Shown here piece after piece: positions 12,884-19,782 of a stretch of DNA of 21,180 nucleotides. The stretch's first letter is position 1. Every line of letters starts with the position of its first letter. A program made the position numbers and the translations under genes. Source of the DNA: CAZKGE01 sp964541695 (GTDB lineage Bacteria > Bacillota > Clostridia > Christensenellales > CAG-138). The stretch is taken from the NCBI GenBank assembly GCA_964541695.1, contig CAZIRB010000030.1:1-21180 (forward strand), in the 5' to 3' direction. The notes beneath the pieces are model-generated. The model ran no database searches. It worked only from the letters and a program-made list of their open reading frames with translations, and had not been told where the DNA came from.

Positions 12884-13522
12884 CTATTCCCCCTGCGTAT
12901 ATACCTCAAGCTTCCGGTTGATCGCGTCGAGCACGCTCTGCGCGACGGCCGCGTCCGCGTCCTGGTCGGCGTACACGCAGCCGATGAGCGGCTTGCAATC
13001 CGGCACGCAGTACACCTGCGTGATCAGAATCTGCCGCCCGCCGGAATGGAGCAGGTCGATGCTCCCCAGCTCAAAGAACGCCGTGCCGCCCGTGTACGCC
13101 TTGACCGCGTCGAGCGTCGCAAGGGCGATCGCGCGCTTGCGCGCGAACGGCAGCGTGCTGCCGGACGATTTGCCGGCGTACTGCACCCCTCCGCGCGACA
13201 GCGTGACGGTGACCTCAAACTCGTTGAGCAGCGTGTGCAACTCGAAGCCCGCGTAGGTCAGCCGCCCGCCCGGGCCGACCGGCAATCTATCCGATATCTG
13301 CGCGACGCTGATGATGTGGTAGTCCACTTCGACGCCGTAGCGCGCCGAGAGCGCGGACTGCACGTCGCGCACGATGGCCTTGGGGCTGCGCCGGTCGCTC
13401 GCCAGGATATGGATTTCGACGGGTTGGTTCGCTTCGGAAAACACAACGTGTGACGCGTAAACATCGTTCAGCTTGGAAATCAGAGTCTGCCAGTCGGTAG
13501 CCGTTCCGAAAAACGAGTCCAT
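12884..13522 (-). CDS. Conserved-looking hypothetical protein (212 aa), first gene of the HD-GYP operon
   Basis: The product begins MDSFFGTATDWQTLISKLND and has no signal peptide or membrane segment. Two parts are apparent. Residues ~20-80 contain VEIHILASDRRSPKAIVRDV, then YGVEVDYHIISVAQI. Residues ~85-210 contain FEVTVTLSRGGVQYAGKSSG, then RKRAIALATLDAVKAY, and end with AVLDA-like VAQSVLDAINRKLEVY. The second part has alternating strands and an ALATLDAV helix reminiscent of small alpha/beta dimer domains, but I cannot name a family. ATG 13522 with GGAGGAGGG ahead of it is preferred over an upstream TTG. A near-consensus promoter lies at 13589-13617. The downstream genes (25-aa peptide, HD-GYP, DUF5317) share strand and terminator. 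Confidence 0.72.
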   Translation of the reverse strand: MDSFFGTATDWQTLISKLNDVYASHVVFSEANQPVEIHILASDRRSPKAIVRDVQSALSARYGVEVDYHIISVAQISDRLPVGPGGRLTYAGFELHTLLNEFEVTVTLSRGGVQYAGKSSGSTLPFARKRAIALATLDAVKAYTGGTAFFELGSIDLLHSGGRQILITQVYCVPDCKPLIGCVYADQDADAAVAQSVLDAINRKLEVYTQGE

Positions 13523-13588
13523 GCCGCCCTCCTCCAAGCCCGCTTGATCAAAAATGCATAATTTTGCACAAATTTCCTTTGTTTATTT

Positions 13589-13617
13589 ATTATATCGCTT
13601 CGGGTATGCGAGTGCAA
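13589..13617 (-). promoter_or_regulatory. Sigma-A promoter of the HD-GYP operon
   Basis: On the minus strand TTGCAC (13617-13612), a 17-base spacer and a perfect TATAAT (13594-13589) precede the 212-aa gene by about 65 bases. It is among the best promoter matches in the window. Confidence 0.8.
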
Positions 13618-13655
13618 GCGTAACGGCCGCGGATTTTAAGCCGGGCGCGCCGCTT

Positions 13656-13686
13656 TGTGACAGACATGTAATGTGCGCTTGTCACA
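13656..13686. promoter_or_regulatory. TGTGACA/TGTCACA inverted repeat upstream of the ferredoxin gene
   Basis: TGTGACA (13656-13662) and TGTCACA (13680-13686) are inverted copies 17 bases apart. They lie 64 bases before the ferredoxin ATG and upstream of a TATGAT (about 13710). The half-sites resemble those at 17784-17802. Confidence 0.35.
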
Positions 13687-13749
13687 GACCGCGGCGGCGC
13701 GGACCGCTATGATAGCCGGTAAAAAGAATCTTCGGAGGTCAGAATCGAT

Positions 13750-13977
13750 ATGCCGTTCACCTTTTCAAAACCCGACCCCGCGGAAGCGGCTGTCCGGACG
13801 CTCACCGTCGACCCCGCGCGCTGCCCGCAGAACCACGCTTGCCCAGCCGTCGCCGCCTGCCCAGCGAAGGCGCTGTCCCAAGCGGACTTTGCCGCGCCCG
13901 TCGTGGATGCGGACGCGTGTACCCGCTGCGGCAAGTGCGTGCGCGTCTGCCCGATGGGCGCGCTGAAGCTCGTATAG
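13750..13977 (+). CDS. Small ferredoxin with one canonical 4Fe-4S motif and a variant motif
   Basis: The 75-residue protein has a canonical CTRCGKCVRVCP (C57, C60, C63, C67). An N-terminal variant, CPQNHACPAVAACP (C25, C31, C37), replaces the usual CxxCxxCxxxC. With seven cysteines, one 4Fe-4S cluster is secure (C57/C60/C63 plus C37 or C67). A second could be a three-cysteine or otherwise unusual site. It should be a soluble electron carrier. GGAGG lies 10 bases upstream of the ATG. It is divergent from the HD-GYP operon. Confidence 0.87.
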   Translation: MPFTFSKPDPAEAAVRTLTVDPARCPQNHACPAVAACPAKALSQADFAAPVVDADACTRCGKCVRVCPMGALKLV

Positions 13978-14108
13978 GGCACGGATGCGGGAGGCGCGGG
14001 CATGCGCGCGCGGGGCTCGGCATGCGGGACGCGCAAAATCGCACGGCCGCCGCCGTTTCCGCTCCGTTCCAGCAGGCCCGGACCGTACAGATTGCGCGCA
14101 TCCTGTGG

Positions 14109-14114
14109 TATAAT
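14109..14114 (+). promoter_or_regulatory. -10 box upstream of the Gly-rich small protein
   Basis: A perfect TATAAT lies 66 bases before ATG 14180. The best -35 at 17-base spacing is TACAGA, a poor match. Confidence 0.35.
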
Positions 14115-14179
14115 GGTCTTGACCGGCGCGTTTTCCGCCGGGGCCGAAACCGCCGGAAAAAACGCGGACGAGGTATGCC

Positions 14180-14377
14180 ATGAAAGACGATTACGGCTAT
14201 TTTGGCAAGGGGCTTACCGGATACGTGCAATACATGCGGGCGCATGATCGCATCTACGGCGGCGGGAGCGGCGGAGACGGCAGCGGCGGCAAGGGTTCCG
14301 GCGGCGGCTGGGTCCGGGCGCTTTTGATCTTTTTAATCTTGTACGTGCTGTACCTGTTCGGCGAGGCCTGCGGCTGA
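14180..14377 (+). CDS. Small single-helix membrane protein with Gly-rich linker (65 aa)
   Basis: The product starts MKDDYGYFGKGLTGYVQYMR, followed by AHDRIYGGG. It then has a Gly/Ser linker (about residues 27-43) and a C-terminal membrane helix (about 45-62, VRALLIFLILYVLYLF) ending GEACG. The expected topology is N-in with a tail anchor. The YGYFGKGL..Y N-terminus looks conserved and may bind a partner. GACGAGG precedes the ATG. The function is unknown, and no link to the flanking ferredoxin or DNA polymerase IV is evident beyond strand. Confidence 0.65.
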   Translation: MKDDYGYFGKGLTGYVQYMRAHDRIYGGGSGGDGSGGKGSGGGWVRALLIFLILYVLYLFGEACG

Positions 14378-14449
14378 CGAGGGTTTTAGTGCCCAACGGA
14401 CGCGGCGCCGTTCCATAATATCGACCGGCCGGAAAGGGGGGATCGCGGT

Positions 14450-15661
14450 TTGGCGGACCGCACGATACTCCACTGCGACTGCAACGCGTATTTTGCGTCG
14501 GTCGAATCCATCGACCGGCCGGAGCTGAAACTTGTGCCGATGGCCGTCTGCGGCGATCCCGGCAGCCGCCACGGCGTCATACTGGCCAAAAACGAGCTGG
14601 CCAAACGATTCGGCGTCGTGACCGCCGAGACGGTCTGGCAGGCGAAAAAGAAATGCCCGCAGCTCGTGCTCGTTCCCCCGCACCACGGCCTGTACGAACT
14701 GTACAGCGGACGCATCAACGACATCTACGAGCAATATACCGACCTCGTCGAGCCGTTCAGCGTGGACGAATCGTGGCTGGACATCAGCGGCAGCCTGCAC
14801 CTGTTCGGCTCCGGCGCGAAGGTCGCGGACGAGCTGCGCAAAAGGATCTGCGACGAGATCGGCATCACGATCTCGGTCGGCGTGTCGTTCAACAAGATAT
14901 TCGCCAAGCTCGGCAGCGACTACAAAAAGCCGGACGCCACAACCGTGATCACGCGCGAAAACTACCGCGATATCCTTTGGCCGCTGCCCGCGCGCGACAT
15001 GATGTTCGTGGGAAAAGTGGCCGCCGAGCGGCTGCTCGACGACAATATCCGCACAATCGGCCAGATCGCCGAGGCCGGGCGCGAGCGCATGATCGCGCTG
15101 CTCGGCCGCTCCGGCCAGACGATCTGGGAATACGCGTCGGGCCTGGACACAAGCCCCGTCAAGCCGCGGCGCGAGGCGCAGCAGGTCAAGAGCGTCGGCT
15201 GCGGCACGACGTACGCGCACGATCTAGTCGGCCGGGACGAGGTCTGTCCGGCGCTGCTGCTATTGAGCGACCAGGTCGGAACAAGGCTGCGGCGGCAGAA
15301 GCTCTACTGCTCGACCGTGCAGGTGCAGATGCGCGACCCGTTCTTTAAGACGATCTCGCGCCAGCAAAAGCTCCCCGCGCCAACCAACGTCACGCACGAG
15401 CTCTACGAGGCGGCCGTCGCCGTCGTGGAGCGCGCGGGGTTTCTAAATGCGCCGGTCCGCATGCTGACCGTGACGGCGGAGAACCTGACCGACCGCTGCG
15501 CGGAGCAGCTGCAGTTGTTCGGCGGCGTTTCGGAACAGCGCGAAAAGCGGCAGAAGCTCGACGGCGTCGTGGACACGATCCGCAGCCGGTACGGCAAAAA
15601 CGCGATCGCCTACGCGAGCGTCATGAAGCGGCCGGAGGGCGGCGGAGACGCGGACGAGTAG
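14450..15661 (+). CDS. dinB: DNA polymerase IV (Y-family translesion polymerase)
   Basis: The 403-residue protein has the Y-family palm motifs HCDCNAYFASVES (catalytic D10, steric-gate position F15) and FSVDESWLD (D106, E107), then SVGVSFNKIFAKLGSDYKKP and the thumb helix-hairpin-helix region (RTIGQIAEAG). Next is the little-finger domain, with a beta-clamp binding motif QLQLF at 353-357. It copies past damaged bases, with clamp recruitment. A TTG start at 14450 is well supported by AAAGGGGGG 8-13 bases upstream. The SRAP gene lies 360 bases downstream on the same strand, giving a damage-tolerance neighbourhood. No LexA-type box was identified upstream. Confidence 0.94.
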   Translation: MADRTILHCDCNAYFASVESIDRPELKLVPMAVCGDPGSRHGVILAKNELAKRFGVVTAETVWQAKKKCPQLVLVPPHHGLYELYSGRINDIYEQYTDLVEPFSVDESWLDISGSLHLFGSGAKVADELRKRICDEIGITISVGVSFNKIFAKLGSDYKKPDATTVITRENYRDILWPLPARDMMFVGKVAAERLLDDNIRTIGQIAEAGRERMIALLGRSGQTIWEYASGLDTSPVKPRREAQQVKSVGCGTTYAHDLVGRDEVCPALLLLSDQVGTRLRRQKLYCSTVQVQMRDPFFKTISRQQKLPAPTNVTHELYEAAVAVVERAGFLNAPVRMLTVTAENLTDRCAEQLQLFGGVSEQREKRQKLDGVVDTIRSRYGKNAIAYASVMKRPEGGGDADE

Positions 15662-16020
15662 GGCGGCGGTGAAGCGGGAGGCTGCGGCAGGAGTGGAGAG
15701 ACGGTCTTGGGGAATGGGCGGCGGACGCGCGGATAGGCTCCCGCGGGGACGTTGAAAATGCGGCGGCGCAGGATGGGTTCCCGCGGTTGCGACGAAGATG
15801 CGGCAGGCGGCGCGGGTGGAGAAAAAGCCGCTGAGCTGCGTGTTACCGACGCGCCGGAAGCATAGCTTTGCGGTCAGACGATGGGCCACGGATAAGCGTT
15901 TCATGAGCGTGCCCGAGATGCGGTTGTGCGGCGCGGGCGGAGAAAAAGCCGCTGAGCCGCGTGTTACCGACGCGCCGAAGGCATAGCCAAGTGAACCGGG
16001 CGTGAAAGGCGGGAGCGCGT
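15662..16020. repeat. Spacer with two ~75-bp direct repeats between dinB and the SRAP gene
   Basis: Copies start with GATGCGG at 15797 and 15917 and run to about 15868 and 15988. They share GGCGCGGG(T/C)GGAGAAAAAGCC, GCTGAGCYGCGTGTTACCGA and CGCGCCG..GCATAG. Degenerate related text (GATGCGG/AATGCGGCGGCGC) also precedes copy 1. On the minus strand each copy ends in CAGCGGCTTTTTC, with a weak CGCGT/ACGCG stem before it. No gene is supported. Confidence 0.7.
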
Positions 16021-16620
16021 ATGTGCGGACGGTATTTTCTTTCGGACGACAGTCTCGACGAGCTGCTCGACGACGGATGGCTGGACGAGGCGTTGCTGCG
16101 CGCTCTGCGCCTTGGCGCAGAGCTGCGCACAAGCGGCCAAGTCCGGCCCACCGACATCGCGCCGGTGATCGCGACGGGCAAAAGCCGCGCGCGCGGCGCG
16201 TTCCCCATGCGCTGGAGCCTGCTGCACCCGACGCGCGGGACGCCTGTCATCAACGCGCGCAGCGAGACCGCCTCGCAAAGCCCGCTGTTTGGCCAAAGCG
16301 CCGCCGAGCGCCGCTGCCTCGTGCCCGCGGGCGGTTATTTCGAGTGGCTCAAGGATGGGTCAAAGAAGATCCGGTACGCGTTTTACGGACCGGACGATAA
16401 GCCGCTGTACTTGGGCGGGTTGTACATCAAAAGCGGCAGTGAGCCGCTGCCGGGTTTTGTCATCCTCACGCGCGAGGCCGCGCCGCACATTGCGCACATC
16501 CACGCGCGCATGCCGGTGATCGTGCCGCATAGCCTTGTTGTCGACTGGCTTTCGTCGGAGAACCGGCTGTCCGACCTGCTGCCGCAGGCCGTGACCGGCG
16601 TCGAGGCGAGGATTGCTTAG
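16021..16620 (+). CDS. SRAP (HMCES/YedK-type) abasic-site DNA-protein crosslink protein
   Basis: The 199-residue protein starts MCGRYF. C2 becomes the N-terminal catalytic cysteine after Met removal. It has the other SRAP residues: N78 in VINARSET, E108 in GGYFEW and H161 in HIHARMPVIV. Members trap abasic sites in single-stranded DNA as a stable thiazolidine link and shield them from error-prone processing. The protein is complete and close to the usual length. AGGCGGGAG precedes the ATG. Its position behind dinB suggests a shared role at damaged replication forks. Confidence 0.93.
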   Translation: MCGRYFLSDDSLDELLDDGWLDEALLRALRLGAELRTSGQVRPTDIAPVIATGKSRARGAFPMRWSLLHPTRGTPVINARSETASQSPLFGQSAAERRCLVPAGGYFEWLKDGSKKIRYAFYGPDDKPLYLGGLYIKSGSEPLPGFVILTREAAPHIAHIHARMPVIVPHSLVVDWLSSENRLSDLLPQAVTGVEARIA

Positions 16621-16629
16621 CGTGGCGAG

Positions 16630-16729
16630 NNNNNNNNNNNNNNNNNNNNNNNNNNNNNNNNNNNNNNNNNNNNNNNNNNNNNNNNNNNNNNNNNNNNNNN
16701 NNNNNNNNNNNNNNNNNNNNNNNNNNNNN
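16630..16729. other. Scaffold gap (100 N)
   Basis: Exactly 100 N follow the SRAP stop by 9 bases. The true length and content are unknown. The flanking spacer is repeat-like and low in complexity. Confidence 0.9.
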
Positions 16730-16732
16730 CCC

Positions 16733-16761
16733 AAAAACCCGGGACGGCCTTTCGGCCGCCC
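16733..16761 (-). terminator. Probable terminator of the AraC-family gene
   Basis: On the minus strand CGGCC-GAAA-GGCCG (16758-16745), extended by GGG/CCC, is followed by five T (16737-16733) after a short GC stretch. It lies about 30 bases after the AraC gene stop. Confidence 0.5.
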
Positions 16762-16790
16762 CCTTCTTTCTTCCCCCCATTGCGCCGGAC

Positions 16791-17678
16791 CTACCGCGCT
16801 TTCCCCGTCTGCCGGACGGCGACAAGCTCGATATAGCCGCGCGTGCCGATGGGCTCGAGCTGGATGCGCGGGTTCTCCGCGTCGAACGCGTACCCGATGA
16901 CCGACGGGTCGTAGCGGTCGATCGCCTGCCAGATCTCGTCGATCGCCTGGCAGTAGTCCTCCTCCTGGAACGGCTCGCCCTGAAACATCAGGTATTTGCA
17001 CGCGGGCAGGTCGATTGTGTCAAAGCCGTCCGGCACAACGCCGTCGTAGCCCTCCGCCACCTCCACGCCCTGCACGTACGCCGAGGTGCCGGCCTTGATG
17101 TACCGCTCCGGCAGCCACATGCCGACGGGCTCGCCGCAGATTGAGGGAATGCTCACAAGCAGGCCCCAGACGTCGCAGCCGACCTCCTCGCAGTAGGCAA
17201 AATAGTCCTCCGCTTTCACACCGCGGCGGATTATGGCCTTGCGCGCGGGCCGCTCGACCACCTGCATAAACACGTATCGGGTCTGTTCCATCCTCGTCTC
17301 CTTTCGAATTGCGGAATATTGGATGCCGTAGGGGATGAACAGGGGCACCGGGACCGGACTCCTGGCGTATTCCGCGGGATTCGTGCCGAACTCGCGCAGA
17401 AACGCGCGCTGGTAGCCGTCCACGCTGGAAAAACCCGCCTCGAAGGCCGCGTCCGTGATGCGGCGCTTCTCGTCGCGCAGTTTCAGCGCGGACCGCGAGA
17501 GCCGAAGCCTGCGGATATAGTCCGCGGGCGTCATGTTCAGAAAGCGCACGAACAGCCGGTATGCGTACCACGGCGAGTACAGCGCCGCGCGCGAAAGATC
17601 CGCCGGCGTGATCCGTTCGCCGAGGTGCGATTCGATATAGTCCTGCATCCGCTGCACGGCCTCGATCTGCTCCCGCAT
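16791..17678 (-). CDS. AraC-family regulator fused to a GyrI-like effector domain
   Basis: The 295-residue protein has an N-terminal AraC-type double helix-turn-helix (residues ~8-105: YIESHLGERITPADLSRAAL, then ITDAAFEAGFSSVDGYQRAF, then EFGTNPAEY). It is followed by a GyrI-like/SOUL-type small-molecule binding domain (~130-290), containing WGLLVSIPS, GMWLPERYI, LPACKYLMFQGEP and IQLEPIGTRGYIELVAVRQ. This order (DNA-binding first) is that of Rob-like and multidrug-sensing activators. Cationic or amphipathic ligands are typical of the effector fold, but the ligand is unknown. AAGGGGGTGA lies 13 or more bases before ATG 17678. It is divergent from the Nif11-like gene, which it might control. 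Confidence 0.9.
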   Translation of the reverse strand: MREQIEAVQRMQDYIESHLGERITPADLSRAALYSPWYAYRLFVRFLNMTPADYIRRLRLSRSALKLRDEKRRITDAAFEAGFSSVDGYQRAFLREFGTNPAEYARSPVPVPLFIPYGIQYSAIRKETRMEQTRYVFMQVVERPARKAIIRRGVKAEDYFAYCEEVGCDVWGLLVSIPSICGEPVGMWLPERYIKAGTSAYVQGVEVAEGYDGVVPDGFDTIDLPACKYLMFQGEPFQEEDYCQAIDEIWQAIDRYDPSVIGYAFDAENPRIQLEPIGTRGYIELVAVRQTGKAR

Positions 17679-17783
17679 TGCCCCGCGTCACCCCCTTGCA
17701 GACTCAGTATACGGATGCGCCGTCCTTGCCGCTCGACCTTTTTTGCTTTTGTAGCGCGCGGCCGCGGTCGACGGTTTTGCATG

Positions 17784-17802
17784 TTTGTGACATCGTCACA
17801 AA
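17784..17802. promoter_or_regulatory. Perfect palindromic operator TTTGTGAC-ATC-GTCACAAA
   Basis: A 19-bp dyad with 8-bp arms lies 8 bases upstream of the proposed -35 box of the Nif11-like gene, in the divergent region with the AraC gene. Its half-sites resemble CRP/FNR (TGTGA-N6-TCACA) and Rex (TTGTGA-N6-TCACAA) sites, but the centre is one base shorter. The position upstream of -35 would suit an activator. Confidence 0.6.
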
Positions 17803-17810
17803 AACGTTCC

Positions 17811-17839
17811 TTCCAATTTATGGCTGTTTCTGGTATACT
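17811..17839 (+). promoter_or_regulatory. Promoter of the Nif11-like small gene
   Basis: TTCCAA (17811-17816), a 17-base spacer and TATACT (17834-17839) lie 29 bases before ATG 17868. The weak -35 fits activator dependence on the palindrome just upstream. Confidence 0.55.
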
Positions 17840-17867
17840 AAGGCTATCAAACAAGGAGGTTTGCGAT

Positions 17868-18062
17868 ATGGCGACTGTGGAAGATCTGGTCAAGCAGTAC
17901 GAGACCGACAAGGCCCTGCAGGCCGAGGTGGCCGCGATTCTTGCCGACGGCAAGGTCAGCATGATGGAGTTTTTGGCCTTTGCCAAGAAGCACAACGTCA
18001 GCATCTCCATGGACGAACTCCCCCAGTACCTCGAGCAGGCCAAGAAGCTCGGATTCATGTAA
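17868..18062 (+). CDS. Nif11-like small protein (64 aa)
   Basis: The product starts MATVEDLVKQYETDKALQAE and has the two-helix pattern of Nif11-type leader domains: DKALQAEVAAI followed by MMEFLAFAKKHNVSISMDEL. It ends at LEQAKKLGFM. In RiPP precursors this domain is followed by a GG/GA cleavage site and a core peptide. Neither is present, and no modifying enzyme is nearby, so it is more likely an orphan small helical protein than a natural-product precursor. A perfect AAGGAGGT lies 8 bases before the ATG. With its own promoter, palindromic operator and strong terminator it forms a compact, tightly controlled single-gene unit that is probably highly expressed when induced. The family call is moderate. 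Confidence 0.7.
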   Translation: MATVEDLVKQYETDKALQAEVAAILADGKVSMMEFLAFAKKHNVSISMDELPQYLEQAKKLGFM

Positions 18063-18085
18063 TACGGATTCATATTCCCGGCGCG

Positions 18086-18121
18086 CGGAGCCCGGCCACA
18101 CGGTCGGGCTCCGTGTTTTTT
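18086..18121 (+). terminator. Strong rho-independent terminator of the Nif11-like gene
   Basis: CGGAGCCCG (18086-18094) pairs with CGGGCTCCG (18105-18113) around a 10-base loop, then TG and six T (18116-18121). Confidence 0.92.
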
Positions 18122-18200
18122 GCGCCGCCGCGGACCGCGGGCAAATCTGCCGGAAGACGCGCTCGCCCGGCGTGCGCAGGTGTTTTAAAGCGGTTTCGGC

Positions 18201-18773
18201 TCAGCGCCTGCGCGCGACCGGCATGTCGTCGAACGCGAACGTCCTGATGTCCGCATCGTCGAAGCCGTACTTGTCCTGCAGGTATTCAAACAAAAGCGCG
18301 CAAGCCTTGGCGTCGTCGAGCGCGTTGTGGTGGTTGACAAGCGGAATATCCAGCGCGCCGCACAGCGTCGCGAGGCGATGGCTGCCGAACACCGCGCGCT
18401 CGATGTGGCGGCGGGACTTGGCCAGCGTGCAGACGTAGCGCATGTCGGGCACGGGCAGATTGCAGCGCTCGAGCGCCCGGCCGATGACGCCGAGATCGAA
18501 CCGGGCGTTGTGCGCAAGCAGCACGCCGCCCGTAAAATACGGCGCAATTTTTCCCCACAGCAGCGGCAGCATAGGCGCGTTCTCCACGTCCTCCGGCCGG
18601 ATGCCGTGGACGAGGATGTTCCGCAGGTCGAACTCGTCGTCCGGGTTGACCAGATAGTGCGCGTAAAGCGGCACGCGGCCCGGCCCGACGTGCACGATGC
18701 CGATCGAGCAGATCGAGCGGCCGTAACCGTTCGGCGTCTCGACGTCGATGGCGGTGTAGCGTTCCAGTTTCAT
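18201..18773 (-). CDS. DEDDh 3'-5' exonuclease (DnaQ/PolC-epsilon-like)
   Basis: The 190-residue protein has the exonuclease motifs AIDVET (D10, E12), LLAHNARFD (D93) and HHNALDDA (H149, D154), placing it in the DEDDh group with DnaQ-like proofreading and repair exonucleases. It has no polymerase or helicase domain and no clamp motif, so it acts alone or in trans on DNA or RNA ends. A GGTGGGGG site precedes ATG 18773. The basic end PVARRR may help nucleic-acid contact. It lies about 190 bases downstream of the OGG1-type glycosylase gene on the same strand. Confidence 0.9.
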   Translation of the reverse strand: MKLERYTAIDVETPNGYGRSICSIGIVHVGPGRVPLYAHYLVNPDDEFDLRNILVHGIRPEDVENAPMLPLLWGKIAPYFTGGVLLAHNARFDLGVIGRALERCNLPVPDMRYVCTLAKSRRHIERAVFGSHRLATLCGALDIPLVNHHNALDDAKACALLFEYLQDKYGFDDADIRTFAFDDMPVARRR

Positions 18774-18960
18774 TTCATCCCCCACCCTTTCCGCGGCACA
18801 GTCCGAAAGCTCTAATAAAGCGCGAAACCCGTTCCCCGCGCCGCAAATGCCTGCGCCTTCGATTCGGCTCAGTCCCGTGCTCCGCTTCCGGCATGCCAGG
18901 GACCCTTTCTTATTTCCGCCGCCCGCTTCTCCGTCCGCCCCGCCGCCCGCTTTCTCAGCC

Positions 18961-19682
18961 TTATCCCGCGCGCTCCCCGCGCCGCGCATAGTAGAACAGA
19001 TACTGCTGCATCACGCCCTCGCAGCCGGCGTACCGCTCGGCCGGGAAGCCCGCGGGATATTCGCGCTCGAGCACGCGGTTGATCCATACGTCGCGCGGGA
19101 AGCGCGAGAGCCTGTGATACCCGAACAGCAGCACGCAGTCCGCCACCTTCTCCCCGACGCCGGGCACCGCGCGCAGCGCACTTGCAGCCGCCTCGTCGGG
19201 CAGCGCGTTCAGCGACGCGAGGTCCAATTGGCCCGATGCGGCCATCTGAGCGGCGGCCGACAGGTATTTGCCGCGGTAGCCGAGCGAGCAGACGGCAAAG
19301 CCGTCCGGCTCGAGCGCGGCAAGCCGCTCCGCGGACGGGAACGCGCGGCGGCCTTCCGCGCCGCTCACGGGCTCGCCGTAGCACGCGGACAGCGCCTCGA
19401 TGCAGTGTCGGATCGCGGGAATGCTCTTGCGCTGCGAGATGATGAACGCCGCGAGCGTCTCCCAGGGGTCCTGCCGCAGCATACGAATGCCCGCGCCGAA
19501 CGCCGCGGCGCGCGTTAAATACGCGTCCTGCGGGTCGATCAACGCGCGGAGCGCGCCGTAGTCCGTGTCCAGATCAAAGTATCCGCGCCAGACCGCATCG
19601 AATTCCGCCTGCGAACAACCGAAGCGCCAGCCGTCCCCGGCGCGCTCGATGGAAAGCGCGCGGCCGAGCGCGACGAGCGCGT
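18961..19682 (-). CDS. 8-oxoguanine DNA glycosylase, OGG1 type (N-terminus lost in gap)
   Basis: The visible ~240 residues match bacterial OGG1-like HhH-GPD glycosylases, which remove 8-oxoguanine. They begin in the N-terminal beta domain (ALGRALSIE, then FDAVWRGYFDLDTDYGAL), continue with FIISQRKSIPAIRHCIEAL, and reach the hairpin VPGVGEKVADCVLLFGY with the catalytic Lys of GEKVADC and the Asp of FPRDVWINRVL. The protein ends YYARRGERAG. By comparison with the family only ~45 N-terminal residues should be missing, in the scaffold gap. It is the second base-excision glycosylase in the window and lies next to a methyltransferase start across the gap. Confidence 0.9.
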
Positions 19683-19782
19683 NNNNNNNNNNNNNNNNNN
19701 NNNNNNNNNNNNNNNNNNNNNNNNNNNNNNNNNNNNNNNNNNNNNNNNNNNNNNNNNNNNNNNNNNNNNNNNNNNNNNNNNN
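19683..19782. other. Scaffold gap (100 N) between two truncated genes
   Basis: The gap cuts the glycosylase N-terminus and the methyltransferase C-terminus. Reading frames that run through the N join unrelated proteins and are artefacts. Confidence 0.92.

Noticed and set aside
17868..18062. Nif11-like gene as a RiPP precursor
   Set aside because: No cleavage motif or core peptide follows the leader-like part, and no maturation enzyme is in the window.
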